DNA of 64,000 nt from Quercus robur (GCF_932294415.1 NC_065536.1:33476354-33540353), one strand, 5' to 3'; numbered from the stretch's first letter, positions 21,666-35,140 are shown. Notes: generated by a model not told the origin, from the letters alone. Translations and numbers: made by a program.

Positions 21666-22451
21666 GTCCCGTTTGTGCTCTGTTCCAAATAATCTATTTT
21701 CCCACTAAAATTCATCACCAACCTTGCATTCCCAAAACCACTACAAAGATCACATTAGCTGCAGTGAACCCGGAACTCTCCACTCACCTCCATAACTCCC
21801 TTCACCTAGCGCCATTCCGCCTCAGAGAAAAAAAAAAAAAAAAAAAAAAACCCATTGACACGTAGCTACAAAGATCACGCCTCCCCACCCGATTGGTGAG
21901 GAATACAGGAAAAAAAAAACCCAAAAAACTGAGAAATCTGTGTGAGTGATTCGGAACGATGACTCGGCAGTGACAAAATACGGCTCGACGACTCGGCGGT
22001 GACAAAAGCTCGATTACTTGCTGGGTCTTGGAGTGCTGACTGTGGAGATGAGCTCCGACGAACGTAAAGCCCAGCCGTGGATCTTCTTAGGCGTCGATGG
22101 AGATGAGGACTGCGTGGGTTTGGTTTTTTGGATCTCTGCTGTGAGGGAAGACTGAAGAGAAAGGGATAAAGACGGAAGAGAGGGAATAAAGAAAGAGAAG
22201 GGATAAAGAAGGGTTTAAAAAATTATTATTTAATATATGTTGTCAGCTTTTTTTATCATTAAAAACACACATACCAAACACATATTTTACATTTTTTGAA
22301 CACTGAAAAATATTGTTTAAACTATGATACCAAACACATTTTTTTGTTTTATTCACACTAAAAACACGTTGTTCAACAACACTTTTTAAATCACAATTTT
22401 CACATCTTTTTAAACAACAATTTTTGAAAACTATGACCAAACAGGCCCTCA

Positions 22452-22690
22452 GTCACTATCATTATGAATTTATGATACTATGAGATTCAGTACATTTGGT
22501 TACAAAATCAGGTTATGAAGCTCTTCCAAATTTGAGTATAGGGAGTATCTAAAACCATAACTTCTCAACTCGACTGGATTTGCATGTTGATTACTTAACC
22601 TGATTTGCATTTAACATTTCGTTTGTTTTGAAATAAAATATTTTGAACATAAAATATTTTCAAGTGTTTAGTTTGACAACTAAAATTTTC
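22452..22690. other. intergenic, nothing recognised
   Basis: AT-rich spacer with no frame or repeat that I could support. Confidence 0.3.
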
Positions 22691-23110
22691 AAGTAAAGCA
22701 CCAAAAGTGGTGGCTCAGCCACTGGAGTCGTTGGTCCCAGCGGCTTCGACGATCGGATTGTCGCTAGAGCCATCTCTACAATGATTGGACCGCTAGCACC
22801 GGTTGTCAGAGAACAGCGTCTCCGTCCATTAGATTTCTAACACTAGCGGTCGGAATGACAACTTCAGTTTTTGGACCTTCAGCACCAATATTCGAAATGG
22901 TGTCTTTGGTGATAGGACCACCAACACTGGTTGTCGGAGTAGTGGCTCCAATGATTAGACCTTGGCACCAGTCGTAGAAGCGATGGCTTTGATTATCGCC
23001 AGAGCAGCAGCTCCAACCACCGAATCATCAGCACCGGTCACTAGATCGAGCGGTGGCTCTAGCTTCAAATTGTTGGCCTTGGCTACCCAGCCCACCAAAC
23101 TAGTGACCTG
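22690..23110. repeat. degenerate ~45-bp tandem repeat block
   Basis: Repeated words such as 'attggaccgctagcaccgg', 'ggaccaccaacactgg' and 'gtggctcc' recur at spacings that are multiples of about 45 bases. GC content is well above the surroundings. Short frames through it are Ala/Thr/Ser/Pro-rich and do not match a known gene. Confidence 0.55.
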
Positions 23111-23155
23111 CCACCAGAATAGAGAAGCCACCATCTATTTTTTAAAAATATTTTA

Positions 23156-23299
23156 CTAAGAATTTGGCGTCACCAAGTCAAGCGGACAGTTTTGGTTATA
23201 AAATGTAGAAGATAGTTGCACTTTGCATGTAGTGCTCAAAAGGAGCAACATGAGCACAATGGTCGCAGTGCTTGCGTGGGAAATGAAAGAATTTCTCAT
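23156..23299 (-). pseudogene. peroxidase relic: exon 1 fused to exon 4 by deletion
   Basis: The start codon and first 39 codons match exon 1 of the intact peroxidases downstream (signal peptide, then QLSSTFYNQNCP). They then run directly into LDLVTPNS from exon 4 and stop at 23156-23158. Everything between, including both haem-binding histidines, is gone. Its upstream sequence (to about 24170) matches the promoters of the intact copies at roughly 90 percent but has lost the TATATATA box. It is a dead, older member of the cluster. Confidence 0.88.
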
Positions 23300-23352
23300 T
23301 GGACTAATTAGATTTGACGAAAAGAGAGAGCTGCTACTTATGCTAAGTTTCA

Positions 23353-23371
23353 ACTTAAAGAAAGTATTCAT

Positions 23372-23415
<44 letters not shown>

Positions 23416-23426
23416 TAAAGAAAGTA
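23353..23426 (+). mobile_element. minimal poly(A) retroposon with 14-bp target duplication
   Basis: ACTTAAAGAAAGTA occurs at 23353-23366 and again at 23413-23426. Between them lie only TTCATC and about 40 A residues. The orthologous place in the intact peroxidase leaders has a single copy of the target and no A-run. This is the signature of target-primed reverse transcription of a severely 5'-truncated LINE/SINE-type RNA. Confidence 0.8.
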
Positions 23427-24170
23427 AGTGCGATGGAATGAAGATGGTGGAGAAAGCTTACCAATTTATAGAGAAGTATATATGGTACATTAATTAGGGT
23501 CACTATTAATTAATTTTCTGCGATAACACGTGTGGAAGCATCAGCTTCAAAGTAGTATGTGACCAATTCTCCTTTGATTGGCGTAGAGGTTCAACCTAAT
23601 ATACTTAGAAAACTTCTGCATATATTTAATTTAAAATATGGAAAAGTTAAATGAGTAAGACTTAGGTATCGTATTTAGGTGTTATTTTTTAGGTTCATTT
23701 TTAAAATTCTGTTATGTGACTTTTTTCTTATTAATGAAAATATATTTTTTAAGTTAAATAAATACATGACAAAACCTAAAAAAAAAATAACACCTAAAAT
23801 AGTTTATATAAGTTTTGTCAAAGTCGAATATATATAAAATTGTCAACTCTGAAAGGTCTACTGGATACTAGGTCTTAAGCCGATTGTAATAAATGAGCAA
23901 CCCAAATTGTCGTTTATGCGATTATTATTTATTTGGTCCTACATTTGTACTACGGATGTTCTGTATCTGCATGGTATAAGAGCGGTGTTACTGTTATTAC
24001 TTATTACATTGAGAAAGTCAAGCACGAAATTTACTTATGCGCCTGCCAAATTGTCATTACCCCGAAATTGCCCTCATGGTCAGACAAGAGTGAATGAAAA
24101 TTCCAAAAATAAAATGTTGTCACCAGTTAAATAAAAAAAAAAAAAAGAGAAAAACATTACATAATAAACT
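23427..24170. repeat. diverged duplicate of the peroxidase upstream region
   Basis: Colinear with 31140-31670, 38306-38830 and 52055-52570, including shared words such as 'ttctcctttgattggcgta' and 'tgccaaattgtcattacccc', but with many substitutions and indels. It marks an older duplication than the 13.7-kb array. Confidence 0.8.
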
Positions 24171-24800
24171 TAATTAACCCACCCAAATACCCGTTGTTAA
24201 ACTTTGTTGGGTAATTTATACCTTAGTTATATATTATGCAACCATTTTAATCAATTGAGTCCAATTATGCCAATTTCGTTAATTTTAACCAAATAAAATA
24301 GATTAATCATATGGTACGTGGTGTCGCTGATTGCATATAAGTCAATCAGAATCAGACAGCAATAAAGTGATGAAGAAGTAGAAAATCCAAGGAATACTAT
24401 CTGAGTAAATTAACCATTAGAGAAAACATAATGGTAGCGGCCAACAAGTGACCCATTAGCTTGAGTACCGAACTCGATTACCTAAAAAAGAATACAAGGT
24501 TTAGTCGCTAGCTTATCAAAGCATGATGCGTGTCGTGGTCATAAAAAAAACCCCTAAACAGAAGTTAATTTACTTTAATCTATTAATGTTTCCAAAACAT
24601 AAGAGGGAAGAGGGAAGAACATGGGCTTTAGCATCAGTACTGAAGCCACCACTGAAGGGACAAAGTACTGATTTTAAAGTGAAAGCATAATGTTGCTTTG
24701 ATGTCAATTATTTCATTCAGAAATCATGGTTTGTGGTTTTCTAGAGGAACATCAACATACCAAAGAATCTGGAATGCACTACTGCACATGTTTGGAAAGG
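24171..24800. other. intergenic, nothing recognised
   Basis: AT-rich spacer between the peroxidase relic and the hAT element, without supported genes. Confidence 0.35.
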
Positions 24801-25176
24801 CGTTCATCCAGGGGCGTAGCCAGGAATACAGACTTGGGGGGGCCGGGTTGTAACAGAGATATACTAAATATAATTCTTAAGTCTATTGGATACAAAATTA
24901 TCAACTTTCATATATCATTATATACTTGAACATGTTGGAAATTCAACCGAAATTCCAAACCCGTGAGAAACAAAAAAATAGAGAAAACAAAACACCAAAA
25001 GTAAAACAATCAAACGCACAAGACAATATTTACGTGGTTCGACAATTTGCCTATGTCCACAAAGTTGCAGAGATTTCACTATTATCAAAGAAAATTAGAA
25101 TGTGCAGCTACAATGTTTTTCTTTCTCAAAAACAACAAGAAGACAAAACACTAATCACAAAAAAAACGGCTCTTTT

Positions 25177-25458
25177 TTATGGATAGACTATATCTTCAGG
25201 TTGGTATGGACCTTCTATGAGATAAGCTTGTCGGATTTTATCTTGTTTGTTGGTAGGAAATTCACATATTTGTTTACATGTTCCTGGATCACGATCTATC
25301 TCTTCACATATTTGTTCATCAGGTATCGAAGTATTAACATTTGTTTCTACAATCATAGGTGTCCTAATTTCTGAATTGCTAAAATCTTTTTTCTTAAAGA
25401 ATGCATCAATTGTTTTTCGTTTGCTCATAATTCTTTTAGCTTTAAGAATATGACTCAA
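25177..25458 (-). pseudogene. hAT transposase N-terminal fragment (TTF zinc-finger type)
   Basis: Begins with residues like SKRKTIDAFFKKKD and contains RDPGTCKQICEFP and IRQAYLIEGPYQP. These are hallmarks of the N-terminus of plant hAT transposases with a TTF-type zinc finger (annotated as zinc finger MYM-type 1-like). It ends after 93 codons; the DUF4371 and dimerisation domains are absent. Confidence 0.8.
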
Positions 25459-26267
25459 AAATTAACCTGAAAAGAATTTTAAAAAATAAAATATTAATTA
25501 GAAATTTTTATTTAGTTATATGAATGTTATTCATTCTAAAAAAAAAAAAAAACAAAATTTCCACTATAATTTAAACAGTCAACCCATTTTTAATACAACT
25601 TTAATTAATAATAACCCCTCAAACAAAAACAAAAATAATTTAATTAATTTGTCTTTTATAATGTATTGGTTAATTTAATTATATAGCTTTAATTATTGTT
25701 GTTTAGCATAACAATAAACTATATTACTTTAATTTATTTATCATTAATTATATTGTTTTAATTTGTTATATTGTTTAGTCCCTTGTACATATTACATTAA
25801 AAGAGCCGAACATTATACATTCCATGTGCAGCACAATAATTAAAGCAGTGTAATGTATTGCATATTACATTGCTTTAATTATTGTTTACCTGACCCCATG
25901 AACCCATCTACCCCCTCCCCACCCCACTCAACAGACAAGCAGAACATGTGCCCCAATCACAATAGCCAGCTACAATTAGAAAATTTTGCAATGCTAATCA
26001 CAAATCACATCACAATAAACACACATTACACTAACACTAAAGACCAACACACTGACTTTTAGCAAAAAATAAAAGACCAACCCACTGACCAACAAAAAGG
26101 GAAAAGATAAAACCAAATTAAAAAAAAGACAAAAAAAAAAAAAAAGTAAAAGCCAGCCAATAACAATAAGAGACCGTTCAAAAGAGAGAGACTTGCTGAG
26201 ATGTGAGATGTGAGATCAGATATTCATAAATAACATTTCATTATTTCATATTTTCATTCAGTATTTT

Positions 26268-26270
<3 letters not shown>

Positions 26271-26322
<52 letters not shown>
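26271..26322. repeat. GA dinucleotide microsatellite
   Basis: A long, nearly pure GA run inside the hAT element. Confidence 0.95.
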
Positions 26323-26325
<3 letters not shown>

Positions 26326-27011
26326 AGATAGAGTCAGAGAGAAAAACCTTGAGGGAGGGCCGGACTGCCGGAGGGAGCAACCGGCAACGAGCACCACTGC
26401 ACCGGAGCAAAGGCAGAGCCGATCTCCGATGACATTCTACGATCTACGGCCGTTTGCAAAAATTACCTTTCATTTCATTTTTTCATTTCAGTGAGAGAAA
26501 AAGAGAGAAATACCTTGAGGGAGGGCCGGAGGGAGAGCACCGAGCACCGGAGCTAAGGCAGAGGCGCAGAGCGAGCTCCGATCTGCGATCTGCGATCGCC
26601 GATCTACGATGAGGGGCGAGCGACGAGGAGCTACGGCATCCGGCGTCGTGACCGTCGGTTTCTGGGTTTGGTTTTGGTTTGTGTATTGGGGATTTTTTTT
26701 TTTAAAAGATAAAAACCTCTGTCACACTGTGAGTCTCTGTTTGGTTTTGCTGAAGTTGGATTTACTTTTGGTGATTTGCTCTGTATGGGCAGTAATATTG
26801 GGGTTTGATTTCTCTGGCAAGGACGTGACCAGCGACGTGATGGGGATTTTCTGATTCTCTGTATTGATTTTTTTTTTTGGTTGAGAATCTGTGGGCTTGC
26901 CGTGAGCGAGCCACCTCTATCATCTATTGGGCTCATCGTGGGCTTGGCTTGCCGTGGGCTGGGCTCTGTTAATTTTTTTTCTTTTCAGATTTTAGTTCAA
27001 ATTTTTTTTGT

Positions 27012-27046
<35 letters not shown>

Positions 27047-27273
27047 TGAAAGTAGAACAGATAATTTTTTTTTTTTTTTTTTTTTTTAATTTGATGTGTT
27101 CTTAATTTTTGGTTGAGGGCTGGGAGAATGGGTGAGAAATGGGTAGGGGGGCCGGCTGTCTAATGTTGGGGGGGCCGATTTATTTTTTCTTCATAGGCTA
27201 ATGGGAAAAAAAAAAAATTTGCAGGGGCCACGGCCCCCCCAAGCCACTATGTGGCTCCGCCCCTGCGTTCATC

Positions 27274-28678
27274 AAGTAAATTCTCTGCACATATGTGTGG
27301 AATTCTAGTTGTGAATCCTATTTTGAAAGAAAATTATTAGATATTTTTAGAGGACAACAAAATGACGAATAAGTCAGTTCCTTAGTGTGAATGTAGCCTG
27401 GGTTTATGACAATCTTTAGGTGCTTTGATGGAGGCGCTAGAGGTGCTTTGATGGAGGCGCTAGGGATTTTCAGAAATAAAAATAGTAAATGAGAAGAAAT
27501 TTCTGGTTATACTTCGAGAGATAACTGGGACCTCTTTAACAAGCAAAGCTTGCTTTTCACTAAAATATTCTGATATCTATGTAGTATTTATTGTTCATAA
27601 AAGGCCTTATATAGGCTTACAAGTTACAACTGAACATAAAAACAAACCAACACCTATAAGATAGAAACAATTCCTACAATTGCTATCCTACTAAATAACA
27701 AATACTTTGAAATATATTGAAATATTAGATAACAACCAATAGCTAAGATAAAGATAACTCCTAAGCAATTCAAACACCACATAACTTATTAGCTTGAAAC
27801 CGTTCTCTCTTGTCATAACAAGTCTCATTTGTGAGGCTTGAACTCAGTTGGTTCCTTTGTACAAGTGATTGGTGATTGCCATCCATGATACTAATGATAG
27901 CCTATAGAGGCTTTGTTGGTAAAGGAGTTTTTAGTCTTGTGGCTCGACCAAATTTAAACTAGGGTGAAAATTTGTTGCGGTCCGGCATAATATGGTTTAA
28001 ATCTTTTAATCGTGTCCACAATTTAGACTAGGACTTAACTAATTAAATGACTTTGCAAATATGTTTATACTCGATCTATAGCACGACACTATGCCGACCT
28101 TATAATTAATATATATATATATATATTACCAAAAAAAATTAATATATATATAGAGAGAGAGAGCGAATAACTTTGGCCTTTTGCATGTCAAGTTTAAAGA
28201 ATTAGGAATTCTTGTAGTGAGAGACAGTTCCTTTATTGTATTTTGGGTTTGGTTTTTGTGAGATTGTATTTGTATCACCTTTGTAATTTTCTTGTTTTTT
28301 TTAGTGAAACTTTCACCTTAAACACTTCCTATGGAACCACGTGAATATTTGTGTTCCATGTATAATTGTTTCTTTAATCATTTTATTTTTACTTCACATA
28401 AACTCCATGCTCACAAAAAATTGATATAAAAACTTTTGCTATTAAACTAAAATTGATCACGTTGATTGGACTGGTAACCCAATGAGCTTGTACCTAAGCA
28501 AATCTAGTTGTTTAATTAGACCACTTATGCTAGCTATAGAATCAGTAAAACCTAGCAAACCACTGGGTTTTTTGTAACCTGTGTAACCCATACAGGTTGT
28601 TTTCACCTTTTTGTAATTCCATACCAAATGACTTTTGTATGTCCACTGTACTACTATTTTCTAAATGAGAATGTAATG
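27274..28678. other. single-copy spacer left of the tandem array
   Basis: No gene recognised. It contains a 23-bp perfect duplication (27418-27440 and 27441-27463) and TA/GA simple repeats (28109-28166). Its right end is the pre-array flank of unit 1: here 'aaaacatagg' is preceded by 'gaatgtaatg', not by an LTR end. Confidence 0.5.
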
Positions 28679-29540
28679 AAAACATAGGATTTTAAATAGG
28701 GATGTCAATAATTTGAACCTGTCCCCAAGGGTACCCGTTCCTAATAGGATGGGTTTTACCCATACCACAAAGCAAATGGGGCGGGGATGGGAGTAAAATT
28801 TTTTCCCTAAAATCACCCGGTTTATATTTTAAAATTTAAAAATATTCTTATAGGAATTTTTTGGAATTTTTTTTATAAGGCATATATATGTGCTTTAGCT
28901 TCCAAACTATAAATTTATTATGTCTTTTGATTTTAATTTTTAATTTTTAATTGTTGTATTGTTATGTTTGAATTTTTTTATCTTTTTTTTTAATACTTGA
29001 ATTGTTGTATTATTATTTTTTCTGAGAATGTTAAAACTTGTTTTTAGATATTTTACAAGTTTATAATTAAATTTTACAAACTTTTATATAAACAAAATTG
29101 AGTGTGGTAGGGGATAGATACTTGCGTGTATCCACTAGAGCAGGGCCGGTGAAAGAAATTCCGCCTTGAAGTGAGAGTCGGGTGGTAGCAAGGAATAGAA
29201 AACCCACCATGTAACTCAATGACCCAACTCCATGATTGTGTTAACATCCGGTTCGAATTTAATAACTATGATTGAATGCTATTCAATATATATATATATA
29301 TACACACAGAAATGTAATATGTATCTTTCTAGAACAAATGTAAGTTTTCTTTAATAAAAATATACAATTAATATAATGAATCACATTACAATAATTTTTT
29401 AACTTATTTCACAATTGGAATAATTCAAAAATTGCCACAATATAAACAATGAATCACACGCAAAAAATATGACAGACCGGAGGAATAATAGAACAAGAAT
29501 CTAAACTTAATTGATTCAAGGTATTGAAATTGTGCAAGAA

Positions 29541-31061
<1,521 letters not shown>

Positions 31062-31113
31062 TGAACTAATTAGATTTGACGAAATAAGAGAGCGAGCTAG
31101 CTGCTACTTATGC

Positions 31114-31121
31114 TATATATA
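31114..31121 (-). promoter_or_regulatory. TATA box of peroxidase copy 1
   Basis: TATATATA lies 53 bases upstream of the start codon, as expected for a short 5' leader. The region further upstream holds CCAAT-type words (gaccaattctcc near 31266) and is shared by all array copies. Confidence 0.65.
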
Positions 31122-31812
31122 AGTTTCAACTTAGAAGAAAGTGCAATGGAGTGAAGATGGAGAATGAAGCTTAAGGCTCACCAATTTATAGAGAAGTATG
31201 GTATGGTACATTAATTATTAGGGTCACTATGCGATAACGCGTGGAAGCATCAGCTTTAAGTATGTGACCAATTCTCCTTTGATTGGCGTAAAGTGTCAAC
31301 GCAATAAACTTAGAAAATTTCCGCATATATCAAAATATGGATAAGTCAAAGATGTATACAATTACAATATCAACTCTGAAAGTTCTACTGGATGCTGAGT
31401 CTTTGGCCGATTGTAATAAATGAGTAAACCCGAAAAATTGTTTATAACTCGAAAATATGGTGCGATTTCTGTACGGATGACGATCTGTATGGGAAGAGTG
31501 GTGTGTTATTTATATTGACGAGTCAGGCACGAAATTTTTACTTATGCGCCGATGCGCTGCCAAATTGTCATTACCCCGTAGCTGCCTCATGGTCAGACAA
31601 GGGTGAAAGAAATTCCCATAAATAAAATGTTATTACCCATTAAATAAAAAGAGAAAAACATTACATAATAAACTTAAATAAACATTGCATAATAGACCAG
31701 ATGCGTAGGAATTTATTGATCAACCAAACTAATGAACATGGCATCTGGTCTGGTTTCTCAAAAAAAAGAAAAGAAAAAAAAGACAGCAAGAATAGTGGAT
31801 TCAAGTCTTGAA

Positions 31813-34800
31813 CATAGGCATACAAGACTTCCTCTTTTTCAGGTCTAAACAAGATTAAGGGGTGAGTCAGATAGCTTTTTAGTTCCTCAAAAGCCTTGTC
31901 GCATTCCTTGTTCCAAGCAAAGTCCTTCCATTTATGCAGCAATTGGAAGAATGGTCTACATCGGTTGGCCGACCAAGATATAAATCTATTTAGAGTGTCT
32001 ATCATTCCAGTCACGTGATATACCTCATTCAGATTTTGAGCTGGGTGTAGATTGTGGATTGCCTTTATCTGATCAAGGTTGACCTCTATTCCTTCGTCGG
32101 TAATCATATAACCCAAGAACTTTCCAGATCCTGCCCCGAAGGAACATTTAGAAGCATTCAAATGCAGCTTATACTTCCTCAGGACTGAGAAGACCTTGTC
32201 CAAGTCTGCCAAATGTTTAGATACTTCCTTACTCCTCACCACCATGTCATCTATGTAGGCCTCCACATTTTTCCCCAATTGAGCTTCGAACATTCTGATC
32301 ATCGTCCTCTGATAAGTAGATCCAGAGTTCTTCAAACCGAATGACATCACTCAATAATGATAATTTCTGGTTGGCGTGAGGAAAGCAGTCTTTTCGTGGT
32401 CAGATAATGCTAATGGGATTTGATGATAGCCTTGAAAAGCATCTATAAAGCTCATCCGAGGATGGTTGAAGGTTGCATCAACAAGCTGATCGATCCTCGG
32501 GACTGGGAAAGGATCATTAGGGCAGGCTCCATTAAGGTCAGTGAAATCCACACAAACTCTCCATTTGCCCATCTTCTTCTTGATAACGATGGTGTTAGCC
32601 AGCCATTCGAGATAAAAGACCTCCTTGATAGCCCCTACCTTTTTTAGCTTGTTGACCTCTTCTTTCACCGCATCAGCATGCTCCTCAGAGTAATGCCGAG
32701 GTTGTTGCTTCCTCGGTGCTACTGCCGAGTTTACGTTTAGGTGATGGCATATAAAATCCGGCTTAACCTCCGGGGCTTCATACATACTCCATGCAAAAAC
32801 ATCCAGGTTATTTCTTAGGAAGGCCAACAGTTGAGCCCTCTCGGCTAGTAGTAGTTATGTCCCTACCTAGAAATACTTCTAGTCCGACCCGAAAAGCAGT
32901 TTCTCTAACTCTTCACACTGTACATTGGCTTTCATTATCTCATCTGGGGCCCTAGCCTTATCAGTCATTGATTACTATGATGTGGGGCTTGGGTCCAAGT
33001 GATTAATCTACAATGTTTAATATCTCACAACTGCAACCATGCACTGCCTTGCCACAATTTGGCATCCCAGAAATTCATTGACACGCCTTTCCGTTGGGTA
33101 CTTCGATTTTACATGTAGAGTGGAGGAAACAGCACCTATAGCATGGAGCCAAGGCCTTGCCAAAATAGTCGTGTAAGGAAAGTAGGCATCCACAACAACG
33201 AAGTCCACTTTAACTACCTCATTTCCTGTCTATACTGACAACCTAATCATCCCTTTAGGGGTCACTATCTTTCTATCAAACCTGACTAAAAGGACATTAT
33301 ATTTTTTGTGGTCCTTATGCTTTAAACCTAGTTTCTTGTACAAGTCAGGGTACATGATTTCAGCCCCACTCCCTAGTCTACCATCACTCTTTTCACATCA
33401 AAACCCCCTAATTCGGAGTGTGACCATAAGGGCATTGTCATAGGGCTAGAAAGTTCCCACCTTATCAACCTCGGAGAAGCCCAAGATTGGCTCATCCTCA
33501 CTCTTCCTCTGTTTGGATTCCCGGTGATCTTCTCCAACCGCACCCTATGGAGAGATAGTCATTATCCCGTACGAGGGGGCAATCTCCCTTCTTGGAGAGA
33601 CAAAAATGATATTGATGGTCCCCAAGGGCGGGCGTGGTGCCATGGCCCTCTTAAGACCAGAGCCTAACTGCTCACCCTGCCCAAAAGGTTAATGCATGAA
33701 CTTCTTCAATTTTCCCACTTTGATCAACTAATTCAAGAAATCATACAGGGTCCTATATTCCTCGGTTGTGTGGCCTCGATCCTGATGATACTAACAATAT
33801 AGGCTTTGATTTCGTCTGGTGGGATCCTCACCCATCTTGTTCGGCCACTTAAAATAGGGCTCATTTTTTATCTTCTCCAACACTCAGTATACAGGCTCCT
33901 TGAATATAGAGTTTGTTGCCTGGGTATTGTGCTAGAGTGCTTGGTTGAAAAACTCTCTCCTCGGCCTACTAAGGCCGAAAAGATTAGGCTGAGGGTCTCT
34001 CTGCTCAGGCGTAAATACTTTAGTCTTTCCTTTACCTTGGACTTGGTCATGTTCCACCGTTTTATACTACTCTATCATATCCATTGACTAGTGCATATCT
34101 TGCACAGGCTTCATAGTAAAGGACTTTCTTAAGTCCGATTTCATAGGGAGCTCCACTTTAAAGGTGTGGACCGCCACGTCTTCAAAATCCCCATCAATTT
34201 CATTAAAGAGCTCCCAATATCTGTCTGAAATTGTCTTTAAGGACTCTCCCTCTCTCATGGCCATAGAGAGCAAGGAATCCAAAGGTCTGGGAACTCTACT
34301 GCACGTAACAAATCTGGCATCAAACGCCCTTGACAATCCTTCGTATGACCTTATGGACCCTGCTTCCAACCCATCAAACCATCTCAGGGTCGTGGGGCCG
34401 AGGCTCAATGAAAAAACCTTACACATGAGGACCTCGTTTATGGAGTGAATGGCCATTCTCTATTTGAAATGACTCACATGCTCTATTGGGTCTGTTTTAC
34501 CACTGTAAATTATAAAGGCTGTAAATTATAAAGGGTGGCTGGGTAAAGTGGTGGGGGAGCTCTACGTCCTAAATATAACTAGTAAACGGTGACCGAGAGA
34601 TTTGGCGCAAGGCCTTACTCATGGCATCACCCCCCCAAGTTACCTTAGGGAGGTGTCCTATTCCTTCTATGAGGGTGCCTTTCTTCCCTCACTGAATGAG
34701 AGGGTGCTCCATGAATACTGCTTCGTGGGCTTCTCGTTCTCCTTCTATAACTCCGCTCATCTCCTAAGCTAGAGCTTGAGCTTGGTGAAGGGCTTTTATG

Positions 34801-35080
34801 CTTCCTTATATGCACCCTTTTGACGAAGCCACTGCCACAAATTACGAACTTCCACTCTCAAATCAAGCATCTCTTGGTCCCCTAGGGTGTGCCTTGAGGA
34901 AACGGAATGGCTTCGACTTATATGTTCAGAGCAAACAGGTGTACGCCTTATGCTAGGAGAATGGGATAGCGGTTGGTCCCTTCTAAGCTCCATATTCACA
35001 AAATCCTCCTTGCGTGTGGATCCCACTAACTCCTATCCTTCACTTTAAGCAACAATTCTACTTTTTCTCGAGTTTGCCAT
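31813..35080 (-). pseudogene. Tat-lineage gypsy gag-protease-RT, unit 1 (3'-truncated)
   Basis: Read from 35080 down: gag start (MANSRK-like, with early stops TAA and TAG), gag domain (34088-34456, MCKVFSLSLGPTTLRWFDGL), protease C-terminal part (33017-33208, ARPWLHAIGAVSSTLH), and RT in two pieces (32351-32827, KWRVCVDFTDLN; and to 31813, FGLKN, YIDDMVV, KFLGYM). A TGA (32351-32353) replaces the conserved Arg before the FGLKN motif. RNase H and integrase are lost at the deletion junction 31812-31815. YIDDMVV and GIEVN words indicate Tat, not Athila. Confidence 0.9.
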
Positions 35081-35120
35081 TTCTTAATTACTCGAAACTA
35101 TGAATAGGGATAGATGACCT

Positions 35121-35139
35121 TTCCCACAGGCAACACCAA
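35121..35139 (-). promoter_or_regulatory. gypsy primer binding site remnant, unit 1
   Basis: On the minus strand it reads TTGGTGTTGCCTGTGGGAA, two bases after the LTR end TCTACA. It resembles the TTGGCGCC...GTGGGAA sequence seen after many Tat LTRs, with C-to-T changes. Confidence 0.6.
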
Positions 35140-35140
35140 T

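Larger units (their letters stand above)
21050..22448. mobile_element. Harbinger/Tourist-like element carrying a host gene fragment
   Basis: Terminal inverted repeats GGGGCCGTTTGGTCA and, reverse-complemented, GGGCCTGTTTGGTCA. Both ends are flanked by TCA (21047-21049 and 22449-22451). Subterminal sequences also pair (AAACAnTGTT-like words at both ends). The 1399-bp interior has no transposase. It holds an exon fragment of a G-type lectin receptor kinase and a 50-bp tandem repeat made from that fragment. The 3-bp duplication supports the PIF/Harbinger group; the TCA sequence is not the canonical TWA. Confidence 0.68.
24809..27265 (-). mobile_element. hAT transposon, 2457 bp, internally deleted
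   Basis: Terminal inverted repeats CAGGGGCGTAGCCA and, reverse-complemented, CAGGGGCGGAGCCA, followed on both ends by a G-rich TTGGGGGGGCCG-type motif. A perfect 8-bp target duplication, CGTTCATC, lies at 24801-24808 and 27266-27273. The only transposase remnant is an N-terminal coding piece at 25177-25458 on the minus strand. The interior holds a GA microsatellite, T-runs and GC-rich leader-like sequence. It can be mobile only if a complete relative supplies transposase. Confidence 0.92.

Noticed and set aside
32420-32647. Plus-strand frame of 75 codons that is conserved in all array units
   Set aside because: It is the shadow of the conserved minus-strand RT coding sequence; repetition reflects the tandem duplication, not selection.
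33806-34087. Plus-strand frame of 93 codons repeated in units 1-3
   Set aside because: Antisense to the gag-protease linker of the gypsy element; no independent evidence such as introns, promoter or homology.
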